From Desmodesmus armatus (lineage: Eukaryota > Chlorophyta > Chlorophyceae > Sphaeropleales > Scenedesmaceae), in contig VIIQ02000175.1 of assembly GCA_007449985.2 (NCBI GenBank), positions 124,001 to 188,000 on the forward strand: DNA of 64,000 nt, written 5' to 3'. Positions 1-11,648 of this stretch are shown one piece after another. The first letter of the stretch is position 1. Every line of letters starts with the position of its first letter. Position numbers and translations under genes: made by a program. The notes beneath the pieces were generated by a model. The model had not been told where the DNA came from and did no database searches. It worked only from the letters and a program-made list of their open reading frames with translations.

Positions 1-123
1 GACTTTGTTTCACCTGCAATATTTTTCCCATATACCCCCAACCCCAACCCCCTTGCGCCACCCCCCCACCCCACCCCCTTGCGCCCCCCCCCCCCCCCCC
101 CCCCCGCCCAAACCGCCCTGCAG

Positions 124-747
124 GCCAGTCAAGAGGAGCTAGTTGCCCAGGTTGACAAGGACCTGCGCACCATGCTGCTCAAACCTGACGCACCCCAGCC
201 CCGTGTGGTGGGTGTGCGTGTGTGGCCCCGCGCCATCCCACAGTTCAACGTTGGACACTTGGAAAAACTGGACGAGGCCAAGCAGGTGCGCATGTGTTGT
301 TGGAACTCAAGTCAGCGGCTGTCCGTTGCGGCAGTGGACGTGGATTGGCACCACAGCAGTTGTGGCTAGGATACAGTAGCTGTCACTATCTGCATGACTC
401 AGGGCATGTCAAAGAATGGAATGCATCGTGTGTGTTATGAGTGTGTGTTTTGGGGGGGGGGGGGGGGCGTGCTGACAAGAATGGGGCGTCAGTAGCAACG
501 GATGCAGCTTCTGGTGACTGGCTCCCTCACTCTGTTTGTTACTCTTTCTGTCACTCTCTGACTGTGTGTACAGGGTCTGGCTGACGCGGGCCTCAATGGT
601 GTGCTGCTGGGTGGCAACTACGTTGCCGGTGTTGCGCTGGGCAAGTGTGTTGAGTATGGGTACGAGTTTGCAGACCAGGTGGCCAAGTACCTCAGCACAA
701 ACGCAGCAGCAGCAGCACCCGCAGCTAAGGAGAAGGTCGCAGCATGA
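124..747 (+). CDS. PPX1: Protoporphyrinogen oxidase, plastid type, C-terminal two exons
   Basis: Exons 124-285 and 574-747 (stop TGA 745-747), joined in phase 0. The upstream exons are outside the window. The first exon carries VGVRVWPRAIPQFNVGHL and the second carries GVLLGGNYVAGVALGKCVEY, both hallmark C-terminal blocks of plant and algal protoporphyrinogen IX oxidase. The second block contributes to the FAD-binding fold. The enzyme oxidises protoporphyrinogen IX to protoporphyrin IX, the last step shared by haem and chlorophyll synthesis, normally in the plastid. The tail ends in a short Ala/Lys run. The acceptor at 122-123 follows a C-only run of about 22 bases, which serves as the polypyrimidine tract. 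Family assignment is firm; the 5' limit of the first visible exon is inferred from the acceptor and the homology. Confidence 0.93.
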
Positions 748-1285
748 GGACAGCACCACCACTGTCTTGCTTGAAGCAGCAGCAGGACATGGCGCCCAGC
801 ACACCGACAGCAGCAGCAGTGACTGCTGCTACAGCCAGGGTAGTGCGGGGAGTGTGAGTGTGCTGGGACCTGATTGAGGGTGCACACAGCTACTCATCAC
901 CCAGGATGGGGTGCTGCAGCAACAGCAGGCCAGAACCTGGCCGCATGAGTCAGCACACTCGCGCTGCAGCTGCAATAGCAGAGCGCCTATAGATGGCTTG
1001 TTGTGGCATATAGATGCCCGGGGTCCCCGGGGCGCAGCAATATTATGCTGTTTCGCACGCAAGGTGTGTTGGGTTCACACTGTTTTGTCAGCGGTGCCAA
1101 GTTGATGAATTGATTGAGTACTGCAGGATGTGAGAGAGTTTCTGTTTTGTGCTGGGTCATTGCATGGTGAGTGTGGATGGGGTGTTGAGTGTTGATGTGG
1201 TTGTGGGGGACTCCAGCAGCTGCCGGATTGCAGGTGGCATCTGGAGCAGCATTGGCAGCGGCCTTAGTCTGGTGCCGCTGCAGCA

Positions 1286-1290
1286 TGTAA
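1286..1290 (+). promoter_or_regulatory. Possible TGTAA poly(A) signal of the PPX1 gene
   Basis: TGTAA, the usual green-algal polyadenylation signal, lies about 540 bases after the PPX1 stop. The intervening + strand is GT-rich, like the other 3' flanks in this window. The link to PPX1 is an inference from position. Confidence 0.45.
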
Positions 1291-2668
1291 CAGGTTTCTA
1301 ACAGCACAACTAGCTACATCCAGGTGGCTGCTTCTTGCACAACATACCGCTTTCCCTGCTGGCCACTGGTTGCATTCATTGCAGGTGACGACAGTCACCC
1401 TCTTTGGCACCCAGGTGCAGTCTGACAAAGACGAACTTCCCCCAGCCACAAAAACAGCTGCAACCTCGATACGCACACACCACGCAAGATCCCTCACTCA
1501 AGCCTCGACTTTAGTTTGAATGACCTCAAAAAAAACCCACTGCGGCCTAAGACCCTGTGCTGACCAGCGGCTCGATTGTTGAGCCGCACATGTTGTCCCA
1601 CACAAACTGACACGTACAACAGATCATGACTGTGCTAAGCCCATCAAAACAACGGCCACGTACACCAGCTACATCACCAGAACGGCGCCGAAGCGCAAAA
1701 GCGCACAGCCCCCCCCCCCCCCCCCAACCAACTGCTGTCCAACACTGCTGGCCAAATTCACGCACTGATCACAAAGCAAGGACTACCTCTGCACAAAGGG
1801 ATCACAGAACCGCACCACAAGCCAGCAGCACTCCCTGGCCTCTGCCCACTGAATCAAATGATGCACATCATCCCTGTCAGGTTGCCTGACAGGTCTCAAC
1901 ACACACACTCAGGGATCACGCGGCTACATACAAGCTGCCTGCACACACTGCCTTCCAGCAGCAACCTGCTCTCAGCCTGTGGGCGCCAAAGAGACATCAG
2001 CGCTAGCAGCTACTCAACCATAGATAGACCACAACGCATTGCCGTGCTGGGCAGACACACATGAGAGAATCACCACACAGACTTGCGAGGCCGGTGGATG
2101 CAGGCGTTCATGGCGCATACACTTTACTGACAGGCAGTGATGCAACAGGAGCGGTGCCTGTACAGATATGGCAGAAACAATACTGCAACTGATACAGCAC
2201 AGATCACAAGGCGAAGGTCAGGACCACAGAATAGCAACATGGCTGTGAATGAATTTCCAGCCGGTCCTGCAAGAGCTACTTGCGCATGTATGCCCTGGGC
2301 ACTGGCTTGTGCGCCATCATGCCAGCATGCATGAGGGCCTGGGGGTGCCCTGCTGCAGCACTGGCAAGGCCTGCGGTGTACGGGGGCTGCACAGCAGCAG
2401 CAGCAGCAGGCAGACACCGACAGCGCCCAGTCAGCGGATGTTCCAGCAACTTTGCAAGAGTGGCATGCAGCTTGCTAGCATTGACAGACAGGCAGCATTG
2501 CTGCTCAGAGCGGATGCAAAAGTGACGCTTGCTGCACCGCAATCAATGGTTTGGGCTCATCCTGCTGCTGCTCAGCACACATGTTGGTTTGATTGATCCC
2601 CATGGATGTGTGCAATTTCGCGGCCCCACCTGCTCACGCCCATCAGCACACTGCTGTAGGGTGAGCAG
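1291..2668. other. Convergent intergenic region between PPX1 and ELM2-SANT copy A
   Basis: No gene recognised. Up to about 1.4 kb the + strand is GT-rich, as expected downstream of PPX1. From about 1.45 kb it becomes CA-rich with a C17 run at 1710-1726, as expected downstream of a minus-strand gene. Short open frames here show no family resemblance and no exon-like borders. Confidence 0.5.
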
Positions 2669-4123
2669 TCAATCTTGCAAGCCACTACTCACCAGCGTGG
2701 GTGTCCTCACATACGCGCCAGGGGAGGTGTACATGGGTGCTGGTATTGGTGGAGTTGCTCCCATGCTCGTCCACTGCCCCAGCCCCCAGGCACCCAGAGT
2801 GGGGCCCCCAGGGAATGGCAGCGCAGCTGCACCAGTGTCTGTGCCTGCAGCAGTGTCTGGCTGCTGCTGCTGCTGCTGGATTTCCTGCAGCTGCTTCTGG
2901 CTGTCTGCTGCTGCTCCTGGCCGGGGACCACGCGGCAGAGGCGGGCCCATGACACTTCGGCCTGGAGCTGCGTCCTGCCCTTCACCGTCCTGTCCTGCCT
3001 GTGCTGGGCGGCCCTCCTGCCGGTGCGCAGGTGCGTCTGACATCTCCACGTCCCGTTGCTGCTGCTGTGGCTGTTGCGCGGGCTGATCCATTGCGGCAGC
3101 AGCTGCTGGGAGAGGCTTCCATGACTGAGCTGCCTGCCCGGGCGCACCCACCAGCGACACCACCCCCTGCTGCCACCGCTGCTGGGGCTGCTGCTGTGTG
3201 TGCTGCTGCTGCTGCTTGGCCTGCTGCTCCTCTGCCTCCAGTTTGGTTAGGATCTGCCGGCCCTGGCGCATCACCACATCCAGGTACTGGCGTGCCTCCT
3301 GCTCCCTCGCCTGGCGCTGCTGCTGCAGCGACTGTATGTAGCGCTGGCACTCGTCGATGGCCAGCTCAGTGATGTGGTCAACTGCCTCCAGGTGGCTTGC
3401 CAGGGAGTGCCTGAAGTCAGGCAGGCCCTTCAGCCAGTCAGCCACACCCTGGGTGCTGCCCGGCTGCCTGCAGGACACACGGGCAGAGAGGGACAGCATA
3501 CCAGGTACACACTAGCTGTGGATATGATCCACCTGTGCCAGGAACAGGCCAGCCAAGTGTTATGCAAGACAACACCAACCCAAAGCATGTAGCTGATAAG
3601 GTGTATGTGCTGGTTATACGTATCGGCATGCAGCCGCAAGAGGCCACCTACCGTGGTGCGCGTGGCATCTCAGGCAGCTGCAGCGGGGCGAGTGTACAGA
3701 TCCCTGGCTGACGGGCCGGCACACGCTGCATGGCTGTGCGCTGCTGCTGCACCCGCGGCTGCCCTGGGTGCAGCCACCGCTGCATGCCCATCCCTGTAGG
3801 CGCAGGCAGGTCAGCCGCACGCTGGCCGTTGCTGTGCTGCTGCCACTGCCGTGATGCTGCTGCCTGTCCATAGCTTGTGTGCCCCCTCTTTGCCTGTTTT
3901 CCATATGCGTCGCTGGACATGGGGACGAAGGAGCGCTTGCGCTGCTGCTTGCTCCTCCTGCGAGCACGGCCATGTTCGCTGTCACTATCCGACATGCTGT
4001 AGCTGCTGTCAGAGGCTGCAGCCGCTTCTTGAAAGTCACTGTCACTGCTGTAGTACAGGTCACTGGCAGCTTGAGGCCTGCTGTGGGTGCGTGGCTTGCT
4101 GCGCTGCTGCTGTGACTGCTGCG

Positions 4124-4157
<34 letters not shown>

Positions 4158-5273
4158 GGCGGCTCCTGCTGCTGCAGCTGCCTTCTCTGCTGCTGCTGCT
4201 GCAGCCAGGTGCTTGACAACCTTAGGCATGTCTCCCATGGTCTTCCTGTCCCACATATTCACCAGCTCATCCCGGACCTTGTCACTGCAGCAGGCACACA
4301 GCAGCATACAGGGCGCAGCAAGCTCAGAAGGATGCATGTGTGCTAATCATGGCTATGCAACTACAGGTGCCAGGCGGCCCGGACATGCTTTCAGGACATG
4401 TTGACAGCAACTTCAGCGACTGTCTAAGTCCACGCACTCCCAAACGCAAGATCAGGCAGCATTTTTAGAAGCAGGGAGGCAGGACACAAGTCAGTTTGCA
4501 GGTGCACGCTACTCACACATAGGCTCCATACTCAGCCCTTGTTGCCCCTAGCTCCCGCATGGTCAGGAACTCATCAGCAACGTCAGTGCTGCGCGTCTTC
4601 CACACGTTGTGGTAGTAGGCGTTCAGCTCGTGCACTGACCGGCCATACAGGTAGCACTGCCTGCAGCAGGCAATTCAGCAGTACACGTCAGACCTAAGCG
4701 CTGCTGGCTGAACCACAACCTGGGGCTTCATTCGAGGCAGGATGCACACCGTGTGGGCTGCATGCATGCAGGCAGGCAGGCTGGCTGGCTGGCACGACAG
4801 CCAGCCGGGACTGAAATGGTGTAACAAGCTGTGCATGCTCTGCTGCAGGACAACACATCTGTCAGCGCAGTCACCTGATGTACTTGAACATCCTGTACTT
4901 GTCACACCTACAGCAGCACACGGCAACAAGCACCAAAGCACCATATGAGCTCACAGGGACATCTACGTGCAGGGAGATGCACTCCACAGCTGGTGACACG
5001 GTTGCTGCACAGGCCCTCATCAGCTGCCCATGCTCGCACTCAACATCGTGCTGGGCGCTGAAAGCATATGCCCTACTACAGCTGCTAGTACCTTCTTGTC
5101 CAAGTGCAACCGCCCATGCACAGCATGACTCCCACAGTCTGCCCACTGCTGCTGCTGTACCACCCCACTCACATGCCCAGTGCAAACAGCAGCTCCTCCT
5201 GATTCGACCACTTATTCCTCATCTTGAACCCCATGTCGTCCAGGCTGAGCTTCTGTTTGGGGGGGGGGGGCAA

Positions 5274-5357
<84 letters not shown>

Positions 5358-6876
5358 TGCAGTGCGAGCAGGCCTCAGGAGGCAGCATGCGTGCTGAAGG
5401 CCGAGCGTGCAAATATCGCTGTTACGCATCAAGGGCATTTCTGAGGATTTGGTTGGCCGCTCTGTGCTGTCGCAACTGTGAGCATGTACTGTGGCAGGAA
5501 CACTCCACAGCCCCAGAACAGTCCAGGGTAGAACGCACCGTGACCATGTCTGGCCCCAGCTGCTTGTCCAGTGCCATGATGGCAGAGGTCAGCAGGGCAC
5601 AGTGAGCTGCGTTGTCCTTGCACCAGCGCCACTTGTACCTGGAGCGCAGCAACGACCAGTAGAGCAGGGGTTCACATGAGCGCAATAGCAGCAAGGGCTG
5701 CTGGTCCAGCGACGTTGTGCCTCTTTGCGATGCGCACAACTGCCCATGACGTATCAAAACGTGCAATTTGAACACTGGCTGGTTTTCCTGCATGCACAAT
5801 GCTACACCACGGGTGTGCATCCATCACATGGTCACCAGCACCAGCACCAGCGCCACACCAGCACAGCACCAGCTGTGCAGGAAGCATCAGCACCAGCACA
5901 CACGCCAGCGCCAGCACCAGCACCAGCACCAGCACCAGCGCCAGCGCCAGCGCCAGCGCCAGCGCAGCACCAGCAAGGTGTGCAGGAAACATCAGCACCG
6001 CACCTGAAGTCTGATGAGGAGGCAGCAACACCGATGGGCGGCATGGGCACCGTCACACCAGCAAGGCCTGCGCGTGTCTTGCGGGTCTTCTCACACATCT
6101 CCACCACCTCAGGCTCCACTGGCATGTACAGGGGCTTGGCCTGCAGGAACCTTGCCTCGCTGGCTGTGGGCTGTGCTGGCCGTGGCTTGAACGCAGGGAT
6201 CTTGGTTGCCTGGTGCTCTGGGCCGACCTGCATGCCATCCCAGTCCTCGTCATCGCCCTCCTCTATGTGGTGCTTGGTCTGCGGGTGCCTGGCGGGTTTG
6301 GGGCTGCGCCTGCTGGGCAGGAGGTCCTTGGGAGCAGCAGGGTCGCTGAGGCTCACATAGTGCCTGCACGCGCGCACACCAGCACACATCGTGGGTGCGC
6401 ACACCAGCACACATCGTGGGGAAGGGGAGATGAGCAGTGTGCAACAACACACACTTTTCTTTTGCTTTGCATGGGTGCAGCATGTCAAGCTCATCCGGCA
6501 TACTGTGTCCTGGCTGAGTTGGTGTGGTCGCACCAAATCCTGGGCGCAACTGATGCACGAAGCTTGGCACAAGCATTATGGCGAGCCTCCTGGCTGTATG
6601 GTGAATTAGCAGCAAGGATCAAGTAAGCTATGACCGTTCCTGGATGACTCACAGGAGTGAGGAGTCAATGAAGCCGTCCCTGACCCTGACAGTGCGGGTG
6701 CGCCCACTGGTCCGGCGGTGGTGGTCATCCGCAGCAGCAGACTCATCCACTGTTGTCTTGGAGGGTGGTCGATCAAAGCTGTCTGAGGGTTGGGAAGGTT
6801 TCTCCACATCATGATCTGTCTTGATCGTGTCCTGCAGGGCACTGTTCAGGCCTTCCAGCACCTCGGGGTCCCCCAT
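2669..6876 (-). CDS. ELM2-SANT domain protein, paralog A
   Basis: Eight exons, read on the minus strand: 6876-6653, 6363-6004, about 5722-5539, 5252-5173, 4907-4875, 4660-4517, 4284-3652 and 3467-2669. They sum to 819 codons. An N-terminal basic RRTSGR-type stretch (exon 1) precedes an ELM2-like block with QVGPEHQ and FKPRPAQP (about residues 110-140). Exons 4-6 encode a SANT/Myb-like domain: three helices with W and EELLFALGM, then CDKYRMFKYIRQ, then HELNAYYHNVWKTR. Exon 7 is Gln/Ala/Ser rich. Exon 8 begins with an amphipathic coiled segment (LASHLEAVDHITEL) and ends Gln rich. ELM2-SANT proteins normally bridge histone deacetylases to chromatin, so a nuclear corepressor role is inferred. The start rests on an ATG at 6876 with an in-frame stop upstream. 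The exon 3 acceptor is weak. Exon phases match copies B and C. Confidence 0.78.
5259..5357. repeat. (CAACAG)n tract plus G12 run inside an intron of copy A
   Basis: About fourteen CAACAG hexamers (5271-5357) follow a G run at 5259-5270. On the coding minus strand this reads as (CTGTTG)n then C12 then aaacag, directly in front of the exon that starts at 5252. It therefore supplies the pyrimidine tract of that acceptor. Confidence 0.85.
5830..5972. repeat. CAGCAC/CAGCGC hexamer minisatellite inside copy A
   Basis: Tandem six-base units of the form CAGCAC and CAGCGC, with irregular interruptions. They lie in the intron between the ELM2 exon and exon 3 of copy A. Copies B and C have no intron at this position. 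Confidence 0.8.
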
Positions 6877-8918
6877 GCAGCTGTCTGTCTGGGACAGGCA
6901 GTGCTGCTGTCAAACCAACTTGGCGTTGCCGTGCGTGGCGGTGCTGCCTGGCCTTCCTGAACATAGATGACACATGTAAACAAACATTCGATCGCAGCGG
7001 GGCACTGATACCGCATGCAGCAGGGAAGACAACCAAAGACAGCAGCAAGACATTTGCGTATCGTTTCGCAGGCGCTGAACGCGCCCTCAACACGCAGTAA
7101 ATGGACCACCAAGCCTATTATTACCTTAATGTAGAGCTGAAATGAACGATTGTGATCGCTGTCCGCCAACGCAGCAGCAACAAGAACGACGTCGTCGTAG
7201 ACAGGTGGGCTTCTGTACTGTCAAAACAGGTTTTTGGGGGCCAAACAGATGGTGGGAATGCATCTCGCGCGCTTGTCAGGGCGCCTAGCTCGCTCCCCTC
7301 AACCCCAACGGGTTCGAAAGCAGGGCGTGTGCAGGGGACCGCAAGGCTACGGCAGGCATTTAATGCAGTGTTTCAAGCCCGGAGGCAGCCCTCCACGGGT
7401 ACCGGGTGCTTGGCTGAGCCGGCCCAGTGCTGGCTGGACCTCGGCCTTGCGCCAAGCTCGTCACGGCCTTGCAGCCTGCTGCGGTCTCGCGGGCACGTCA
7501 ACTGAGGCCCTTCTTGCTTGCACTGATCGTTTTGAAAGATACATGCAGGGTGCAAGTGGCTTGCCGCCCCCTTTCCACGACGGGGCTTGCAAAGGCAGTG
7601 CAAGGGCAACTGCTTGCTAGCAGGGCCGTGCCCCGTCGCTGATGGACCCTGACCCCACTCATCACACAGGACCTGCAGATCATGCATCCCACTGTGGAAC
7701 AGTTCTGCAGTGCCATGCTAGCAAGTACCCCCACCCTCGGGCATGCTTCGTTCACGCACTGTAGCACGCCAACTCCGCCTGTTAAGTGCGCGCTTTGCAA
7801 GGAGTGCTGCTGACGCGTACTCAGCAGAAGTTGCTCAACAGCTGAGTGGGCACTAGACCGCCAACTGCCTCGTCACATGCTGCAACACACGTTTGTTACA
7901 AGACAATCACAAACACATGTTGCACTATACCGGCCAAAGCCGCTGAGGACACCTGCAGACGTCCAATGCAATATGCTGTTGCATGGCCCGTCACAAGTGT
8001 CGCTACATTTCAGGGTCACAGTTGGTAACAGAGCAACCACTCAGTGCCTCTCAAGCCAGAATAAACAAGCTGGATGACATACCTCAAACAAGCAATGTGC
8101 AGCACATAACACAAGCTCGGCTGCCTAACAATTCATGCTCACAAAGAATCAGCCACCTGACTTGAATTTTGTGTGCTACACACAACCTGGCTGTATAGTA
8201 CACAGGGCTTCACTGAAGCCCTACAAGCTGTGCTGACTTCTTTGCAGAAGCCACGATAACCCTCTCACCTGATGTGTGTTGTAACACATCACAACCTGCA
8301 TCACAGACCACAAAACAGCCGCTAGCACAGCTGCTGCACGCTGCACCCCTGCGCCCCTCCTGACAGTACCTCTGCTTGTTTGAAGAACCAAACGCACAGG
8401 ATTGATCAAGGCAAGAGCACCTAGCAGACGAGCCAAGCAGTCCCCCAAGCATGGAAGGCACCACAAAGCCCCCAAAAATGTGAGCCGCAGAAAGCTCCCT
8501 CAACACAGATGCCCCCCCCCCCCCCCGCACCCACCACCACCACCAATGCAGCCTCGTCAAGCACTATGCCACTCCAACCGCAATGCGCTGCAACACCACT
8601 CAACCACTTCATACCTACTGACAACATACCCACAAGCACACCTGTGCACCCCTCGTCCTCACTCCTCCCTCACTTCATGCCATCATGTCTCAAGCCATCA
8701 TCCCATCAATGAACACGTCACCATCCTCGCTGCTGCTGCCCCCACACCCTGCAGCAGGTGATGCAGGCACTGCTGCTGCTGCTGTGGGATGCTGCTGCAG
8801 CCTGCTGGCGGCAGCAGTCTTGGGCGACAGCTGTTCGCCAACAGCACAGCCCTGCAGGGCAGATGGAGGCAGAGAGACACGATGCTGTTGGCACCCTAGT
8901 AGTTTGTTGTTGTAATGC
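6877..8918. other. Region between ELM2-SANT copies A and B
   Basis: No gene recognised. 6877-7800 is the probable 5' flank of copy A, GC-rich with no clear TATA box. About 7.8-8.9 kb is CA-rich on the + strand, the signature of a 3' flank of minus-strand copy B. It contains a C-rich run near 8512-8526 and TTACA near 7896, a possible TGTAA signal on the minus strand. A CAG-rich patch at 8740-8880 could hide an additional copy B exon, but no phase-consistent junction was found. Confidence 0.45.
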
Positions 8919-9448
8919 CTATTTGTCCAAATGCACAGCGCATGTAGCAGCTTTCATAGTTCTACACGTACTGAAACTGTACTGCTGTGCTGCGCAAAAC
9001 GTAGCATGAGCTGTGCAGACCAATGCACTGCACCAGCCAGCAGCACAAGCTAGGCGCTGCATGCATCTGCGCATCTTGCGCATCAAACCAAACACAAGTT
9101 CACAGCAACCACAGACAGTAGCAGTCACGTTTGTTCCAAGGCCCACCTGTGCATTCCGCAGCCAGTTGGATGCAGGGCCCATTGGGAACGGCAGGGCAGC
9201 ATCACCAGGCGACTGCTGCCGCAGCTGCTGCTCCTGCTGTGGCGGCGTTGGGAGTTGATGCTCCTGCTTAGTGGGCTGCTGTGCTGCTGATGCTGTGCTG
9301 CTTGGCTGCTGCTGCTGCTGATGTTTCGCTGCTGCTTTCTTGGTGTGTGACAGCAGCAGCTGCTGCACCTGGGACTGCAGGTCACCAGCAGAGTCTGGAC
9401 GTACGGCCACCTGCTGCTGCTGCTGCTGTTGTGGCAGTAGTACTGCAA

Positions 9449-9493
<45 letters not shown>

Positions 9494-10123
9494 CTGCTGC
9501 TGTTGCTGCCTGCATCCTCTGCAGCACTGTCTGCCCCTGTGCCAGCAGCGCGCGAATGTATGCGTCAGCCTCCGCCTGCAGCCTGTCCCGCTGCTGCTGC
9601 ACCTCCGCTATGCGCGCGCTGTAGGCCGCCACTGCGCTGTCTGTCAGGCCGTTGACCACCGCCATGTAGTCAACCATCAGCCCGCGGTACGAAGGCAGGT
9701 GAGACAGCCACGACTCAACAGCAGTGACACTGCTGCCGTCAACACTGCAGGGTAGGGGGGGACAAGGGGCCAGGGACGAGGGGGAGGGGTATAGAATCAA
9801 GATCAGGGGGCAGAGGCAGCATGATGCCAGGCAGGGTGTTGATGTCAGCACAGAAAGTGAACAGTACACAATGGTGCTGATGCCAAGACAACATGGGGTG
9901 GGTGAGCGTGCAGTCCACGTTCAAGTAAATAGGACAAGATGTCTAGTCATAAGTCAGGCATGAGTGACAGGAGCAATGAGTGACAATGAGTGATGGCAGC
10001 AGCAGCAGCCCTAACACCAACTCACTCAGGGTAGGTAGGCATCTCCGGGTACTGCAGCACAGCAGGCAGCGGCTCAACAACACTGGGGGCTGCTGCTGCT
10101 GCTGCTCCTAATCCTGCTCCTGA

Positions 10124-10161
<38 letters not shown>

Positions 10162-10507
10162 CTGTTGGTGGTGGTAGTCCTGCAGCCGCAGTGCTGTGCT
10201 GGTGCCGCTGCCTCTTGTTGCGTCCCTGCTGGGCTGCTGCTGCTGCCTCTTCCTCCTTCACAACTACCCGCTGCTGCTGCTGTTGGGCACGAGCTGCTGT
10301 TAACACCGCCGCTGCTCGCGCTTGCTGTTGCTGCTGCTGCTGAGCCACCACCAACCCAGCAGCAGCAGCAGCAGCAGCAGTAGCCTCCTGCTTGACCGCC
10401 TGCTGCTGCTGTCCCCGCTGCCTGCTGCTGCCTGCAGCAGGCCGCTTTCGCTGCCTGGGCTTGGTAACCACTGGCCTTGCAGCCCCCTCGCTGTCATCGC
10501 TGCTGAC

Positions 10508-10549
<42 letters not shown>

Positions 10550-10747
10550 CTCGAGGCTGTCTGATCGTGTTGTGTCGGGGGTGTCAGCGCGTGAGGGAGG
10601 GCCCTCCAGTGCAGCAGCAGCAGCAGCAGCGGCCTGCAGCTGTGTGTCCGCCTCAGCAGCAGCTGCAGCGTCCTTGAGCAGCTTGGGCATGTCACCCATC
10701 AACCGACGGTCCCACATAGAAATGAGGCGCCCACGGATGCTGTCACT

Positions 10748-10778
<31 letters not shown>

Positions 10779-11579
10779 CAAGGCAGCCATCAGCGACAGA
10801 ATTCAATCGACCCGCAATCAAGCCTCAGACAGTCTGATGTAATCTGTGCCAGGGGCAGCATGTCGACTCATCCCTCAAGCCAAGCAGCAACCCTCTTGCC
10901 TCCCTCCCTCACCCCCCCCCCCCAGGCCCCCCTCCCTCCCAGGCTCCACTGCCATCACCAATCACTCACAGGAAAGCCCCCAGTGCTGCACTTCCTGCCT
11001 CCTCCCTTGAGCCATACAGCTTCCCGCTCCGTCATCCCCTCCCCTCCCAGCCCCCCCCCCCCACATCTCTCACTCACAGGAAGCCCCCCAGTGCTGCGCT
11101 GTCTGGCCCCTCCTCCCTGAGTCTCAGGCATGTGTCTGCCTCTGGTGTGCTGCGCGTCTTCCACACGTTGTGGTAGTACCCGTTGAGCTCGTGGGCTGAG
11201 CGCTGCCACAGGTAGCACTGACGGATGTACTTGAAGAAACGGTACTTGTCACACCTGGGAGGAGCACACACACAGCACAGCACGACACACCAACAACAGC
11301 GGTGCAGCAGCATGAGCAAGCACGAGTGTTACAGCCATTTTGTGCAAGACAGCCAACAACCCACTGTATGTATGTGAACCAAGGGTATGACAGCCGTTGT
11401 GTTGGCATCAGCAGCAAGGGGAGTGCCTGCCATGCAGTGCGTGTAAGTGATGGTGCCCCCCCCCCCCCCCCCAGGTGCCGCTCCCCCCTTGACTCACATT
11501 CCCAGGCAGAAGAGCAGCTCCTCATGGGGCTGCCAGCTGGAGCGCAGTTTGGAGCCCAGGGAACCAAGCGACAGACTCT

Positions 11580-11648
<69 letters not shown>

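Noticed and set aside
4087..4404. Poly-Cys/poly-Ala frames opposite ELM2-SANT copy A exon 7
   Set aside because: Antisense of a CAG/GCA-rich exon; the minus strand carries the conserved WDRKTMGDMPK segment.
5169..5438. Poly-Leu or alternating Val/Ala open frames over the CAACAG repeat
   Set aside because: The repeat is intronic in the phase-consistent model; the frames are repeat artefacts.
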